From Chitinophaga eiseniae (lineage in GTDB: Bacteria > Bacteroidota > Bacteroidia > Chitinophagales > Chitinophagaceae): DNA of 64,000 bases. The notes beneath the pieces were generated by a model, which worked only from the letters and a program-made list of their open reading frames with translations, was not told where the DNA came from and did not search any database. Each line of letters starts with the position of its first letter. Positions within the stretch are counted from its first letter, which is position 1. Shown here piece after piece: positions 1 through 8,452 of the stretch. Where the stretch lies: NCBI RefSeq assembly GCF_012641265.1, contig NZ_JABAHZ010000004.1:620001-684000 (forward strand). Direction: 5' to 3'. The position numbers and the translations under genes are program-made.

Positions 1-1428
1 AAGGTGTTGCCTTATGCGACCACCCGCAAGTATGTAGGCGCCGCTAAGTTTTTCCGCGCCTGGTTTTATTTTGAGATGGTTAAAAAGTTTGGAGATGTGC
101 CCTGGTACACTACTCCGTTGGATGTAAATGACCGGGCGTTGCTGCAGAAAGCCCGGGACCCGCGTAAGCTGGTGATGGATTCTGTAATGGCAGATATTGA
201 TTCAGCAATTGTATCATTGGATGGTGTTAAGAGTAATGAGCTGGTGACCAAGTGGACTGCCCTGGCATTGAAAGCACGTATTGGTTTGTTTGAAGGCACT
301 TTCCGCAAGTATCATAAAGAATTCAATTTGCCGGATGAGAATAAATTCCTGCAAGCTGCTGCGGATGCTGCTGCCCAGCTAATGGCCGGCGGACAGTATC
401 GCATTTTTACCAGCAGCCCGAATGTGGCTTACCGCGATTTGTTTGCCACCAAGAATGCCAATCCGGATGAAATTATTCTGAGCCGGAAATATAGCGCAGG
501 GTTGCAACTGTATCATAACGCCAACTACTATACGATTACCGCTTCCTACGGGCAACCAGGGCTGGAGAAGAGTTTGGTAAACAGTTACCTGATGAAGGAT
601 GGCGCCCGTTTTACGGATCAGCCAGGGTATGATAAAATGCAGTTTTTCCAGGAGTGCCAGGGCCGCGATCCACGGTTGGCACAAACCATCCGCACGCCAG
701 GCTATACCCGTATTGGTAATACGAATAAGCTGGTGCCGGATTTTGGTGCTGCCGTTACAGGTTACCAGGTGATCAAATATGTGACCGATGAATCACAGGA
801 TTCTTATGTGAAAAACGATAACGACATGCCGGTGTTTCGCTATGCAGAAGTATTACTCAACTACGCTGAAGCGAAAGCAGAGCTGGGGCAATTAACCCAG
901 GCTGATCTTGATCAGACCATCAGGTTAGTGCGCAACCGGGTAGGTATGCCAGGCCTGGATATGGCGGCAGCTAACGCCAATCCCGATCCCTATGAGGCTG
1001 CCCGTTACAGCAATAAAAATATCAGCGGCGTTCTCCTGGAGATCCGCCGTGAGCGCCGTATAGAACTGCTAATGGAAAATTTCCGCTGGAATGATATCTG
1101 TCGCTGGAAAGAAGGGGCTATGCTTACCAAACAGTTTAAAGGCATGTATTTCCCTGGTACCGGTTCATTTGACCTGGATAATGACGGCAAAGTGGATATC
1201 GTGATTTATGAAGGAACCAAACCAACAGGACCGAAAGGACCAGCTTACCTGAAACTGGGATCAGAAATAGACCTGGAAAATGGTACTTCCGGAGGCTCCA
1301 TTGTTGTAAACCGGAATATCAGTAAAACCTTCAGCGAAACACGTGATTACCTGTATCCTATACCTATACAGGAACGTACGCTGAACAGGAATCTGACACA
1401 GAATCCCAATTGGAATGACGGACTATAA
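1..1428 (+). CDS. SusD/RagB family outer-membrane lipoprotein, 5' end outside window
   Basis: This is the C-terminal part (about 475 residues) of a SusD/RagB-type glycan-binding lipoprotein, which sits on the cell surface as the lid of a SusC TonB-dependent transporter. The frame is open to base 1. The first visible residues (AAKFFRAWFYFEMVKKFGDV) correspond to the early TPR-like helices that normally lie about 120 residues into the family, so the signal peptide and lipobox are missing only because the window cuts the gene. Further family marks are RYAEVLLNYAEAKAELG, the RRERRIELLMENFRWNDICRW helix and the ending YPIPIQERTLNRNLTQNPNW. Its SusC partner should lie upstream, outside the window. 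A strong hairpin follows the stop codon. The sugar bound cannot be told from the sequence. Confidence 0.93.
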   Translation, partial: KVLPYATTRKYVGAAKFFRAWFYFEMVKKFGDVPWYTTPLDVNDRALLQKARDPRKLVMDSVMADIDSAIVSLDGVKSNELVTKWTALALKARIGLFEGTFRKYHKEFNLPDENKFLQAAADAAAQLMAGGQYRIFTSSPNVAYRDLFATKNANPDEIILSRKYSAGLQLYHNANYYTITASYGQPGLEKSLVNSYLMKDGARFTDQPGYDKMQFFQECQGRDPRLAQTIRTPGYTRIGNTNKLVPDFGAAVTGYQVIKYVTDESQDSYVKNDNDMPVFRYAEVLLNYAEAKAELGQLTQADLDQTIRLVRNRVGMPGLDMAAANANPDPYEAARYSNKNISGVLLEIRRERRIELLMENFRWNDICRWKEGAMLTKQFKGMYFPGTGSFDLDNDGKVDIVIYEGTKPTGPKGPAYLKLGSEIDLENGTSGGSIVVNRNISKTFSETRDYLYPIPIQERTLNRNLTQNPNWNDGL

Positions 1429-1436
1429 CAATGATG

Positions 1437-1477
1437 ATCAAGGCCGGGAGCATTTGCTTCCGGCCTTGATTCGTTTT
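1437..1477 (+). terminator. Intrinsic terminator after the SusD gene
   Basis: A 14-bp stem with one mismatch (ATCAAGGCCGGGAG paired with CTTCCGGCCTTGAT) and a 6-nt loop is followed by a run of T. It lies between the convergent susD and marR-like genes and ends the susD transcript. Confidence 0.85.
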
Positions 1478-1902
1478 TAAATTTTACCCCCCATGTTGGT
1501 GATCATCGTTTCCAGGAAACGGATAGTAGCCAGGTATTCTTCTACCGTAGTTCCTTCCAGTACTTTTTTCCTGTTTTCTTCCTGTAAGGCTGCTATCTCC
1601 GCGTAAGCGGTTTTCCCTTTTTCTGTAAACATATACAGGTCTTCGGCGGGTTGCAGCCATTCCCGGGCCACCAGTGCAGCCATCACCTCATCGAGTGCTT
1701 CAACGGTCAGGAATTTGTCGACCAGGTGATAGTATAGTTGCTTGCTGATTTTTCCGTGCTTGTCGATGCTTTTCAATACCTGCCAGTGAAACCGGTTAAT
1801 GCCGTGTGTTTCAAAAGCAGCATTGGTGAAGGCGGTGATCAGGCTGTCGGCTTCTTTCAGGTACCAGCCAATGGGAAGTTTGTGGGCAATGTCGGGTTGC
1901 AT
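1477..1902 (-). CDS. MarR-family winged-helix transcriptional regulator
   Basis: A 141-residue protein with the size and layout of MarR-type repressors: an N-terminal helix for dimerisation, then a winged helix-turn-helix around residues 35-100 (FHWQVLKSIDKHGKISKQLY and DEVMAALVAREWLQPAEDLYMFTEKG), then a C-terminal helix. Such proteins usually repress their own operon and respond to small ligands. The gene follows the VOC protein gene by 10 nt, so the two are one operon. Repeated GAATG and GTTC elements flank the operon's -7 box and could be its binding site, which is an inference. No ligand can be assigned. Confidence 0.8.
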   Translation of the reverse strand: MQPDIAHKLPIGWYLKEADSLITAFTNAAFETHGINRFHWQVLKSIDKHGKISKQLYYHLVDKFLTVEALDEVMAALVAREWLQPAEDLYMFTEKGKTAYAEIAALQEENRKKVLEGTTVEEYLATIRFLETMITNMGGKI

Positions 1903-1912
1903 AAAAGTGCTT

Positions 1913-2284
1913 TTAATCGTTGACAGGTGTAGTGACCTCTATCAAAAATGTATCAAATGAAAAATAGAAACCATAGGTTTTGCGCATGAACTGTGGCGCT
2001 TGTGTTGCCGGGATGCCGCCCTGTAACAGGCGTTCATGCATCTGGTTCACAGCCGCCTGGCTGTCCAGGTAAAATCCTATGTGAAAGGCATCCGGGTAAG
2101 TATGATTCCCTTTCTCGTTAAAACGTTGGTGCATCAGCACCAGCACAAAGTTGTCGGGGCCTTTCAAAACAGAAAGAGCATCGTTGGGCTTAGGGTCCGT
2201 ACAGGTAAAGTCGAAGTAGGTTTCGAATAAAGCGCGTGTTGCCGGCACATCCTGCACGCTGAGATTGAGGTGATTTAATTGCAT
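1913..2284 (-). CDS. VOC (glyoxalase/bleomycin-resistance fold) family protein
   Basis: A 123-residue single-domain vicinal-oxygen-chelate protein. It starts with the typical MQLNHLNLSVQDVPATRALFETYF beta-alpha module, here up to the first 20 residues or so, and ends with FYFSFDTFLIEVTTP, which places the usual metal-ligand Glu on the last strand. Members bind a metal or a hydrophobic ligand and act as glyoxalases, dioxygenases or drug-binding proteins; the substrate here is unknown. It is the first gene of an operon with the MarR regulator, an arrangement common for detoxification functions. A TATATTTG -7 element lies 41 nt upstream. Confidence 0.85.
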   Translation of the reverse strand: MQLNHLNLSVQDVPATRALFETYFDFTCTDPKPNDALSVLKGPDNFVLVLMHQRFNEKGNHTYPDAFHIGFYLDSQAAVNQMHERLLQGGIPATQAPQFMRKTYGFYFSFDTFLIEVTTPVND

Positions 2285-2324
2285 GTTTAAACAGATAATA
2301 AATGAATGTTCGCTCTTTTAAATG

Positions 2325-2332
2325 CAAATATA
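2325..2332 (-). promoter_or_regulatory. -7 element of the VOC/marR operon
   Basis: TATATTTG on the minus strand matches the Bacteroidota -7 consensus TAnnTTTG. No clear -33 TTG is seen at the right distance. Similar GAATG..GTTC stretches at 2301-2313 and 2336-2347 flank it and may be a MarR operator. Confidence 0.5.
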
Positions 2333-2385
2333 AACGAATGACTGTTCTTTTATAAATTATTTTTTTTGAGAGATAGATGTACGGC

Positions 2386-3363
2386 CTATTGTTTCTTTTT
2401 CGGGGCCGGTTTCTTCGGAGTTGGCTGTTCGAGATAATCTTCCGCACTTTTAGGCTGGGTCATGCTTTTCTTTTTCTGGTCCAGTGGCAGGGGGGTAGGA
2501 GCACCTTTTCCCAGTGGAATGGCATCATGGAAGATTTTATCGACATGCATCCACTTGCCAGCCGCCCATTTAAAACCTTCATAGTCCATATCGGATACGT
2601 AGGTATATTTCTTCCCGGGTTCATTGGTTTCGGATATCAGGTGATCAAATACGATCATATCCAGCTCTTTATTGTAATTCAGCGTGGCAGTGCTTTCCTT
2701 TTTATATTCTATGATAAAACGATTTCTGACCGGCTTAGGGACGCTATCTTCTGCAAAGCTGAAGTAGGGGCCGCCGAATACCGGTACCCCGTTTTTAAAG
2801 GTCAGTATTTCAATTATTTTCTTCTGGCTACGTGGGTTATTGGCATCCCAGCCAAAGAGCGTATAAAACTCCTGGTTGAAATAGTGACGGTGAATGATAT
2901 TGTAATACAGGCAGCCGTACCAGGACTTGTTGTTGGTAATGGTGTCGGTATTGGTCATAAAGTCGGAGGCATCAAATAATGGAAACAGTTTGAGCGTTCC
3001 ATCAGGCGTATTCATCTGGATGGCGCCAAAATGCCTGTAGAAGCCATTTTCGTGCTCAAGTGCCCAGGTAAAGACCCGGAAGGTACTATCCTGCGGATAC
3101 TGAATGGATACTGTTTTCAGCGAATCGAACCGGAAACGGAAAGAATATTTTGTTTTCAATGTCCGCACCAGGAGGGGAATAAACTCATCTGTGGCCCTGG
3201 CCCGGCCATCATCGCCTTTGCCGCTAAAGATTTCCTGGCTTAGTGCCTGCAGGGTATCCTGGTCGCGCTTCAGCTGTTTTAAGCCAGCAGCATCTGGTTG
3301 CTGTGCATAGGTGAGTAAGCCGGTAAGGAGCAGGATAATTGACAGGAGTGGTTTTTTTGCCAT
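2386..3363 (-). CDS. Secreted hypothetical protein with lysine-rich tail
   Basis: A 325-residue protein with a clear signal peptide (MAKKPLLSIILLLTGLLTYA, cut near Gln21) and no lipobox, so it is exported to the periplasm or beyond. The middle looks like a globular, mixed alpha/beta domain (HFGAIQMNTPDGTLKLFPLF, YIVFDHLISETNEP-like segments). The last 30 residues are low complexity with many Lys and Pro (TPKKPAPKKKQ). I do not recognise a catalytic motif and give no function. It starts 26 nt after gmhB and is probably the last gene of the heptose operon, so a role at the cell envelope is possible. Confidence 0.75.
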   Translation of the reverse strand: MAKKPLLSIILLLTGLLTYAQQPDAAGLKQLKRDQDTLQALSQEIFSGKGDDGRARATDEFIPLLVRTLKTKYSFRFRFDSLKTVSIQYPQDSTFRVFTWALEHENGFYRHFGAIQMNTPDGTLKLFPLFDASDFMTNTDTITNNKSWYGCLYYNIIHRHYFNQEFYTLFGWDANNPRSQKKIIEILTFKNGVPVFGGPYFSFAEDSVPKPVRNRFIIEYKKESTATLNYNKELDMIVFDHLISETNEPGKKYTYVSDMDYEGFKWAAGKWMHVDKIFHDAIPLGKGAPTPLPLDQKKKSMTQPKSAEDYLEQPTPKKPAPKKKQ

Positions 3364-3389
3364 ATCTATTATACGGTTCAGAAAGGGAA

Positions 3390-3911
3390 TTATTGTACAG
3401 ACTGTGCAAACTGCAACAGGTTTTCGTATCGCTGGTCGATGAGCGGATGCGGAAAAGGTATTTCCGGACGGGTAGAAGGAATGAAAACAGTTTTCATGCC
3501 CAGGCTTTTCCCAAACTGCATATCACTAAGGGTATTGCCTACCATCACCGCCTGGTTAAAGTCGATATCCGGGAAATCCTGTTTTGCCTGCAAACCCATA
3601 CCTGTAGCTGGCTTACGACAAGGACTATTACTATCCACATCCGGGCAGAAATAGATTTTATCAATCCTGCCCTGGTGCGCTTCAATTTCCTGCAGCATCC
3701 GGGCGTGAATATCCTGCAAACCGGCTATTGTCAATAGTCCCCGGCCAATACAACGTTGATTGGTGACCAGGATAATACGGCTGAAGTGTTTAGCAAGTAT
3801 AGGCATGGCCGTTAATACGCCCGCACTGAAATGGAACATGTCAGGGCGCAATACGTATCCATCCCTGATTTCATCATTTACCACGCCGTCTCTGTCGAGG
3901 AATAAAGTCAT
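3390..3911 (-). CDS. gmhB: D-glycero-D-manno-heptose 1,7-bisphosphate phosphatase, HAD-IIIA
   Basis: A 173-residue HAD-superfamily phosphatase. Motif I is DRDGVVN with catalytic Asp6 and Asp8, motif II is LVTN near residue 50, the lysine is in CRKP (Lys100), and motif IV reads VGNTLSD (124-130), with Asn where many homologues have the first Asp. In the GDP-heptose pathway it removes the 7-phosphate from the bisphosphate made by HddA. The zinc loop known from E. coli GmhB (C-x-H...C-x-C) is only partly kept: Cys89-Pro-Asp91 and Ser-Pro-Cys98. It follows hddC with 1 nt between them, and gmhA and hddA are further upstream, which makes the pathway assignment firm. Confidence 0.88.
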   Translation of the reverse strand: MTLFLDRDGVVNDEIRDGYVLRPDMFHFSAGVLTAMPILAKHFSRIILVTNQRCIGRGLLTIAGLQDIHARMLQEIEAHQGRIDKIYFCPDVDSNSPCRKPATGMGLQAKQDFPDIDFNQAVMVGNTLSDMQFGKSLGMKTVFIPSTRPEIPFPHPLIDQRYENLLQFAQSVQ

Positions 3912-3912
3912 A

Positions 3913-4617
3913 TCAGTGTTTAGCAGTTACCAGGTATTTTTTCGCCGCTTCATAATCTTCCGGAATACCAATGTCGATGAAATAGGTATCGCTGACAAAA
4001 CCGTACAATTGTCCCGCAGCCACACCTGGTTCCAGCACTTCTTTCTCAAAGGAAAATTTTTCCGGTAAGGCCAGGCTTTTTAGGAAATGTATGCTGGTAA
4101 GGTAAATACCTCCATTGATCAACCCGTTTTCACAATATTGTTTTTCGTGGAAAGCGGTGATCTTTTGCTGTGCATCCAACTCGATGCTGCCATAGCGGTC
4201 AAATTGCTGCATAGGCTTCAGCGCCAGCGAAAGAGGCGCCTGTTGTGCCTGGTGAAACTGGTACAACGCAGGCAGGTTTACGTCGAAGTAAGTATCCCCG
4301 TTTACAATGAATACTTCCTCGCCGGTAACGGCAGGCAGGGCGTGTACGATGCCTCCACCGGTACCCAGGGGCTCCGGCTCTACGGTAAAGGATACACGAA
4401 GCGGTAACTCCATGCTATTACACCAGTCAATCACTTGCTCCGACAGGTATCCCAGGGATAATACCGCATGGGTAATACCCTGACGGTGCAGGTATTGCAA
4501 CAGGTAATATAAAAAGGGATGTGCTCCGAGGGGAGCCATGCACTTGGGTTTGTCGGCTACTACGCTACGCAGGCGGGTACCTAAGCCCCCGGCGAGGACA
4601 ATACATTCCTTGGTCAT
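3913..4617 (-). CDS. hddC: D-glycero-alpha-D-manno-heptose 1-phosphate guanylyltransferase
   Basis: A 234-residue sugar-1-phosphate nucleotidyltransferase. The N-terminus carries the LAGGLGTRL nucleotide-binding loop followed by DKPKCMAPLG; the metal-binding Asp lies in FIVNGDTYFD. By context it joins GMP from GTP to heptose 1-phosphate to give GDP-D-glycero-alpha-D-manno-heptose. I place the start at MTKECIVLAGG, 11 codons inside the longest frame, because its ATG overlaps the gmhA stop codon as ATGA, a usual sign of translational coupling. The protein length fits the family. Specificity for GTP and heptose is inferred from the neighbouring genes. Confidence 0.88.
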   Translation of the reverse strand: MTKECIVLAGGLGTRLRSVVADKPKCMAPLGAHPFLYYLLQYLHRQGITHAVLSLGYLSEQVIDWCNSMELPLRVSFTVEPEPLGTGGGIVHALPAVTGEEVFIVNGDTYFDVNLPALYQFHQAQQAPLSLALKPMQQFDRYGSIELDAQQKITAFHEKQYCENGLINGGIYLTSIHFLKSLALPEKFSFEKEVLEPGVAAGQLYGFVSDTYFIDIGIPEDYEAAKKYLVTAKH

Positions 4618-5189
4618 TCTCCAAACAGGTTGGTTTCCACTATTTCGCAAATGATATGTCCTACGGTGATATGTGCTTCCTGGATGCGGGGTGTGTCGGT
4701 AGAAGGAATATTGATCAGGTAATCGCTGTTTTCCTTCATTTTTCCGCCGGTGCTACCGGTCATGCTCACTACGAGCATTCCCTGTTCCTTAGCCACTTTA
4801 ATCGCTTCGAGAATATTAGCGGAATTGCCCGAAGTAGAAATGCCTATGAGCACGTCGCCCGGACGGCCTATTCCCCGGAGAATGCGGGCATACACCTGGT
4901 CGTATCCATAGTCGTTACCCACTGCCGTCATATAGGAACTATTGCAGTGCAATGCTTCTGCATACAAAGGCTGACGGTCTTTATAAAAGCGCCCGGAAAA
5001 TTCAGCTGCCAGGTGTTGTGCATCTGCAGCGCTGCCACCATTACCACAGAAGAGCACTTTATGATCGGTTTGCAGGCTGTGTGTGATGGTATCTGCTACC
5101 AGTTTGATGGTATTAAGCAACCGCTCATCCTGGCAGATGGCTTCTTTCACTGCAATGCTTTCCCGGATCTTATCAATAACTTTTATCAT
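4614..5189 (-). CDS. gmhA: Sedoheptulose-7-phosphate isomerase, SIS domain
   Basis: A 191-residue single SIS-domain protein, the usual size of GmhA. The phosphate-binding CGNGGSAADAQHLAAEF and the GISTSGNSANILEAIK motif are clear. It converts sedoheptulose 7-phosphate into D-glycero-D-manno-heptose 7-phosphate, the first committed step of heptose synthesis in the cytosol. It lies between the kinase hddA (27 nt gap) and hddC (4-nt overlap), so the four pathway enzymes form one transcription unit. Confidence 0.93.
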   Translation of the reverse strand: MIKVIDKIRESIAVKEAICQDERLLNTIKLVADTITHSLQTDHKVLFCGNGGSAADAQHLAAEFSGRFYKDRQPLYAEALHCNSSYMTAVGNDYGYDQVYARILRGIGRPGDVLIGISTSGNSANILEAIKVAKEQGMLVVSMTGSTGGKMKENSDYLINIPSTDTPRIQEAHITVGHIICEIVETNLFGE

Positions 5190-5216
5190 CAGGCAGATTT
5201 TTGAATTGTTGTAACG

Positions 5217-6242
5217 TTAAATACTCCACGTTTGAATACCGTTATTCGTAAAGGTATAACGTTTTACATCGCCGCCAAAACTGCTCAGGGCGTCTACCAC
5301 CGCAAAGCGGGTGTTTTTGGGGCAATAGAAGATCATAAATCCTCCTCCGCCGGCACCTGAAATCTTGCCGCCGCTGGCGCCTGCTTTGCGGGCTGCATCG
5401 TAAATTTCATCCAGTTGCGGATTGGTGATACCATGAGCCATCTTCTTCTTATACTCAAACCCGTAGTCCAGGATTTCACCTATTTTATCGATAGTACCAC
5501 GCAGCAATGCTTCTTTCATCATCACGGCCTGTTCTTTCAGGTGGTGCATGGCTTCGATGGAAGTATCTTTCTTTTCAGTAACGTTTTTCTGTTGTTCCGA
5601 TATGATAGAGGAAGATAGGCGGCTGGTAGAAGTATAGAACAATACCAGGTTATTTTCCAGTTCATGCAGGTTGACTTCTTTGATACGCAGCGGGTTTACA
5701 ATTACTTTGTCGCCTTTGTAAAACTCCATGAAGTTAACACCCCCGAAAGTGGCGGCGTATTGATCCTGTTTACCACCGGCCTGTTGTAAATCCTCGCGCT
5801 CAATAGAATAGGCCAGGTGAGCCATATCATATTCTCCCAGCGGGAGTTTCAGCCATTCGGCAAATGCGCCCAGCGCGGTTACTACCAGGGTGGAAGAGGT
5901 ACCGAGTCCTGATCCGGCAGGGGCATCTACAAAGGTGGTCAACTTAAACCCCGTGGCAGGCAGCGATCCATAGTCTTTCTGTACCCGGTTAATCACCCCT
6001 TTCAGGATATCCAGTTTGCCATCTAACGGTAAAGGATATACGGCATCGTAGGTAGCTGTTTCCCTTCTGTCGGCGCAATCAAAGACAACCTTCCCATTGC
6101 TGAGTGGTTCTATGGATGCGCGGGCATATAAAGAGATCGTGGCATTCAGGATGGCGCCACCGTATAAATCCGAGTAGGGGCTTACATCTGTACCGCCACC
6201 GGCCAGGCCTATACGTAATGGTGCTTTACTTCTGTATATCAT
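5217..6242 (-). CDS. hddA: D-glycero-alpha-D-manno-heptose-7-phosphate kinase, GHMP family
   Basis: A 341-residue GHMP kinase. It begins with LRIGLAGGGTDVSPY, carries the ATP-binding loop DAPAGSGLGTSSTLVV around residue 108, and has the C-terminal GAGGGGFMIFY motif. HddA phosphorylates C1 of the heptose 7-phosphate in the alpha configuration, which sends the sugar to GDP-heptose rather than ADP-heptose. The alpha-kinase together with a GmhA and a guanylyltransferase-like HddC is the hallmark of the GDP-D-glycero-alpha-D-manno-heptose branch known from S-layer glycoproteins and capsules. Confidence 0.9.
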   Translation of the reverse strand: MIYRSKAPLRIGLAGGGTDVSPYSDLYGGAILNATISLYARASIEPLSNGKVVFDCADRRETATYDAVYPLPLDGKLDILKGVINRVQKDYGSLPATGFKLTTFVDAPAGSGLGTSSTLVVTALGAFAEWLKLPLGEYDMAHLAYSIEREDLQQAGGKQDQYAATFGGVNFMEFYKGDKVIVNPLRIKEVNLHELENNLVLFYTSTSRLSSSIISEQQKNVTEKKDTSIEAMHHLKEQAVMMKEALLRGTIDKIGEILDYGFEYKKKMAHGITNPQLDEIYDAARKAGASGGKISGAGGGGFMIFYCPKNTRFAVVDALSSFGGDVKRYTFTNNGIQTWSI

Positions 6243-6287
6243 TGTCGTTGTTTAAATGTTTGTTGTGCAAAGTGCACGGCCGGCCAT

Positions 6288-7421
6288 TCAGCTTGCTGCT
6301 AAAATATGGATTTCTTTGGCCAGCCTTGCCCAGGAATATTGCAGCTTTTCTTTCTGAAGAGCGGCCACCATGTCTGCTTCGCGGTTATCTACAAAATATT
6401 TTTCGATAGCGGCGGCGATAGCGGCGGGGTCGGGTGCTGCCTGGAACCCTACAACACCGTCTGGTACCATTTCTACGAGTCCCCCTACATTGGTCACTAC
6501 CATGGGTTTTTCGAAGTGATAGGCAATCTGCGAAATTCCGCTTTGGGTGGCGCTTTTATAAGGCTGTACCACCAGGTCGGCGGCACAGAAATAGTTTTTC
6601 ACTGCTTCATTGGGAATAAAGTCGGTATGCATCAGTACCCGGTCGCCCAGTTGTAACTTTTGGAGCAATTCCAGGTAAGGAGCGGCATCTTCGTAATATT
6701 CCCCTGCGATAATAGCATGTACATCCAGTTTTTTGAGCCGCTCGTCTGCCATGGCCTGCAGCAGCAGGTCTAGCCCTTTATATTGACGTATAAATCCAAA
6801 AAACAGGATATAGCGTTTGCCGGGTTGCAGCTTCAGCTGCGCTCTGGCAGCTTCCTTACTGATCAGGGCGCCGTAATTATCGTAAATAGGATGGGGGATG
6901 AGCGAGGCTTTTTTGGAAGGTTCAAATACCCGTAAGTCGTTGAGTACCGACTGACTCATGGCGATGAAAGCATCTACCGGTTTCAAAAAATACTTGGTAA
7001 AAGCCACGTCGCCCGGACGTTTCTCGTGTGGTACCACGTTATCAAGTACAGCGATGACTTTCGTATTTTTTCTTTTCCCTAGTCTCAACAGGGAGCCAAG
7101 CGCTGGCCCCATAATAGGCAACCAGTATTTGGAGATAATAATATCCGGGTTCATTTTCCGGATTTTGCGGCCTACGATCAACCAGTTGAGCGGGTTAACG
7201 GAATTAATGAGCCGTTTAATCCGCAGGTGTGAGGGCGCAGGATCAGTGGAAAACTGGCTTTTTCCCGGGAAGAAGAGTTTGGGATACTGAACGGTAAACG
7301 TCCAGATTTCCACCTCATCCGTTTGTTGCAGTTCTTCTGCCAGCCGCTCGTTATAAGCAGCCAGCCCACCCCGGAAAGGGTAGGCTGTACCTAAAATAAG
7401 TATTTTCTTTTTGTTGGACAT
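6288..7421 (-). CDS. Glycosyltransferase, GT4-like (GT-B fold)
   Basis: A 377-residue GT-B glycosyltransferase. The N-terminal half has a GTAYPFRGGLAAYNERL acceptor-side loop; the C-terminal half has the nucleotide-sugar region YILFFGFIRQYKGLDLLLQA, then LVVQPYKSATQSGISQIAY, where the usual E-x7-E is changed to Q-rich residues. It transfers a sugar from a nucleotide donor in the cytosol. It lies between the GT2 gene (17 nt) and hddA (45 nt), so it may use the GDP-heptose made by the same operon or extend the heptosylated product. The acceptor is unknown. Confidence 0.85.
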   Translation of the reverse strand: MSNKKKILILGTAYPFRGGLAAYNERLAEELQQTDEVEIWTFTVQYPKLFFPGKSQFSTDPAPSHLRIKRLINSVNPLNWLIVGRKIRKMNPDIIISKYWLPIMGPALGSLLRLGKRKNTKVIAVLDNVVPHEKRPGDVAFTKYFLKPVDAFIAMSQSVLNDLRVFEPSKKASLIPHPIYDNYGALISKEAARAQLKLQPGKRYILFFGFIRQYKGLDLLLQAMADERLKKLDVHAIIAGEYYEDAAPYLELLQKLQLGDRVLMHTDFIPNEAVKNYFCAADLVVQPYKSATQSGISQIAYHFEKPMVVTNVGGLVEMVPDGVVGFQAAPDPAAIAAAIEKYFVDNREADMVAALQKEKLQYSWARLAKEIHILAAS

Positions 7422-7438
7422 AGCTACAAATTACAGGA

Positions 7439-8437
7439 TTAGAGGCGTCTCTCCGCCAGGTTTGACACTTGCAGATCGTAATCTGTAACCGGCTGGGTGT
7501 GATCCATCCGTTCTTCCACCAGGTAGGCATTGCGCTCGGTGGCGTTGCGGGTTACCAGTTCTCCAATAAATCCTGTAAGGAACAGTTGAGAACCAATAAT
7601 CATGCAGAGCAACCCGAAGTAGAAAAGGGGCCGGTCTGTCATGTTTACTTTATCGAAAAAGATTTTGGCGAGCGCCAGGTAAGCCGCTACCACAAAACCC
7701 ACAAAAAAGCAGAGGGAACCCAGGGCGCCGAAGAGGTGCATGGGCCGTTTGCCGAATTTGCCGATAAACATGATGGTGGCCAGGTCGAGGAAGCCATTGA
7801 TAAAGCGTTCCAGCCCGAATTTGGTGACGCCGTACTTGCGGGCACGGTGTTCTACCACTTTTTCTCCGATTTTCCGGAATCCGTTCCATTTGGCTATTAC
7901 CGGGATATAGCGGTGCATTTCACCGTATACTTCGATAGATTTCACCACCTTTTTGCGGTAGGATTTAAGGCCGCAGTTCATGTCATGCAGCTTTACCCCA
8001 CTCATACGGGTGGTGGTATAGTTGTATAACTTGGAAGGAATATTTTTGGTAAAGGTATTGTCGTAACGTTTCTTTTTCCATCCGCTCACCAGGTCATACC
8101 CGTCTTCCATGATCATGCGGTATAATTCAGGTATTTCATCCGGGCTATCCTGCAGGTCGGCATCCATGGTAATTACAACATCACCCTGTGCGGCGCTGAA
8201 GCCTTCATTGAGGGCAGCAGATTTGCCATAGTTACGCTGAAATTTAATCCCCTTGATACATGGATTTTGCGCCGCCAGTTGCTGGATAACGCTCCAGGAG
8301 TCGTCGGTGCTGCCATCGTCTATCATCCATACCTCGTAGGTAAAATGATGGGCGTCCATTACCTTCTCAATCCATGCGGTCAGTTCAGGTAATGATTCTT
8401 CTTCGTTTTTTAAAGGAACGATTACGGATATGTTCAT
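7439..8437 (-). CDS. Membrane-anchored GT2 glycosyltransferase, polyprenyl-phosphate type
   Basis: A 332-residue family 2 glycosyltransferase of the DPM1/ArnC/GtrB sort. The GT-A domain shows VIVPLKNEEESLPEL at the start, MIDDGSTDDSW near residue 39 and the metal-binding VITMDADLQDSPDEI near residue 90. Two transmembrane segments follow around residues 235-260 and 270-295. Such enzymes load a sugar onto a polyprenyl phosphate carrier at the inner face of the membrane. In this operon it probably serves synthesis of a heptose-containing surface glycan; the sugar it handles is unknown. Confidence 0.87.
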   Translation of the reverse strand: MNISVIVPLKNEEESLPELTAWIEKVMDAHHFTYEVWMIDDGSTDDSWSVIQQLAAQNPCIKGIKFQRNYGKSAALNEGFSAAQGDVVITMDADLQDSPDEIPELYRMIMEDGYDLVSGWKKKRYDNTFTKNIPSKLYNYTTTRMSGVKLHDMNCGLKSYRKKVVKSIEVYGEMHRYIPVIAKWNGFRKIGEKVVEHRARKYGVTKFGLERFINGFLDLATIMFIGKFGKRPMHLFGALGSLCFFVGFVVAAYLALAKIFFDKVNMTDRPLFYFGLLCMIIGSQLFLTGFIGELVTRNATERNAYLVEERMDHTQPVTDYDLQVSNLAERRL

Positions 8438-8452
8438 CTTTATAGAATAGTA

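Noticed and set aside
2377-2979. A 200-codon plus-strand frame over the 325-residue secreted protein
   Set aside because: The minus-strand frame is longer, has a clean signal peptide and fits the operon; the plus-strand frame is rich in Phe and Gly without a recognised fold.
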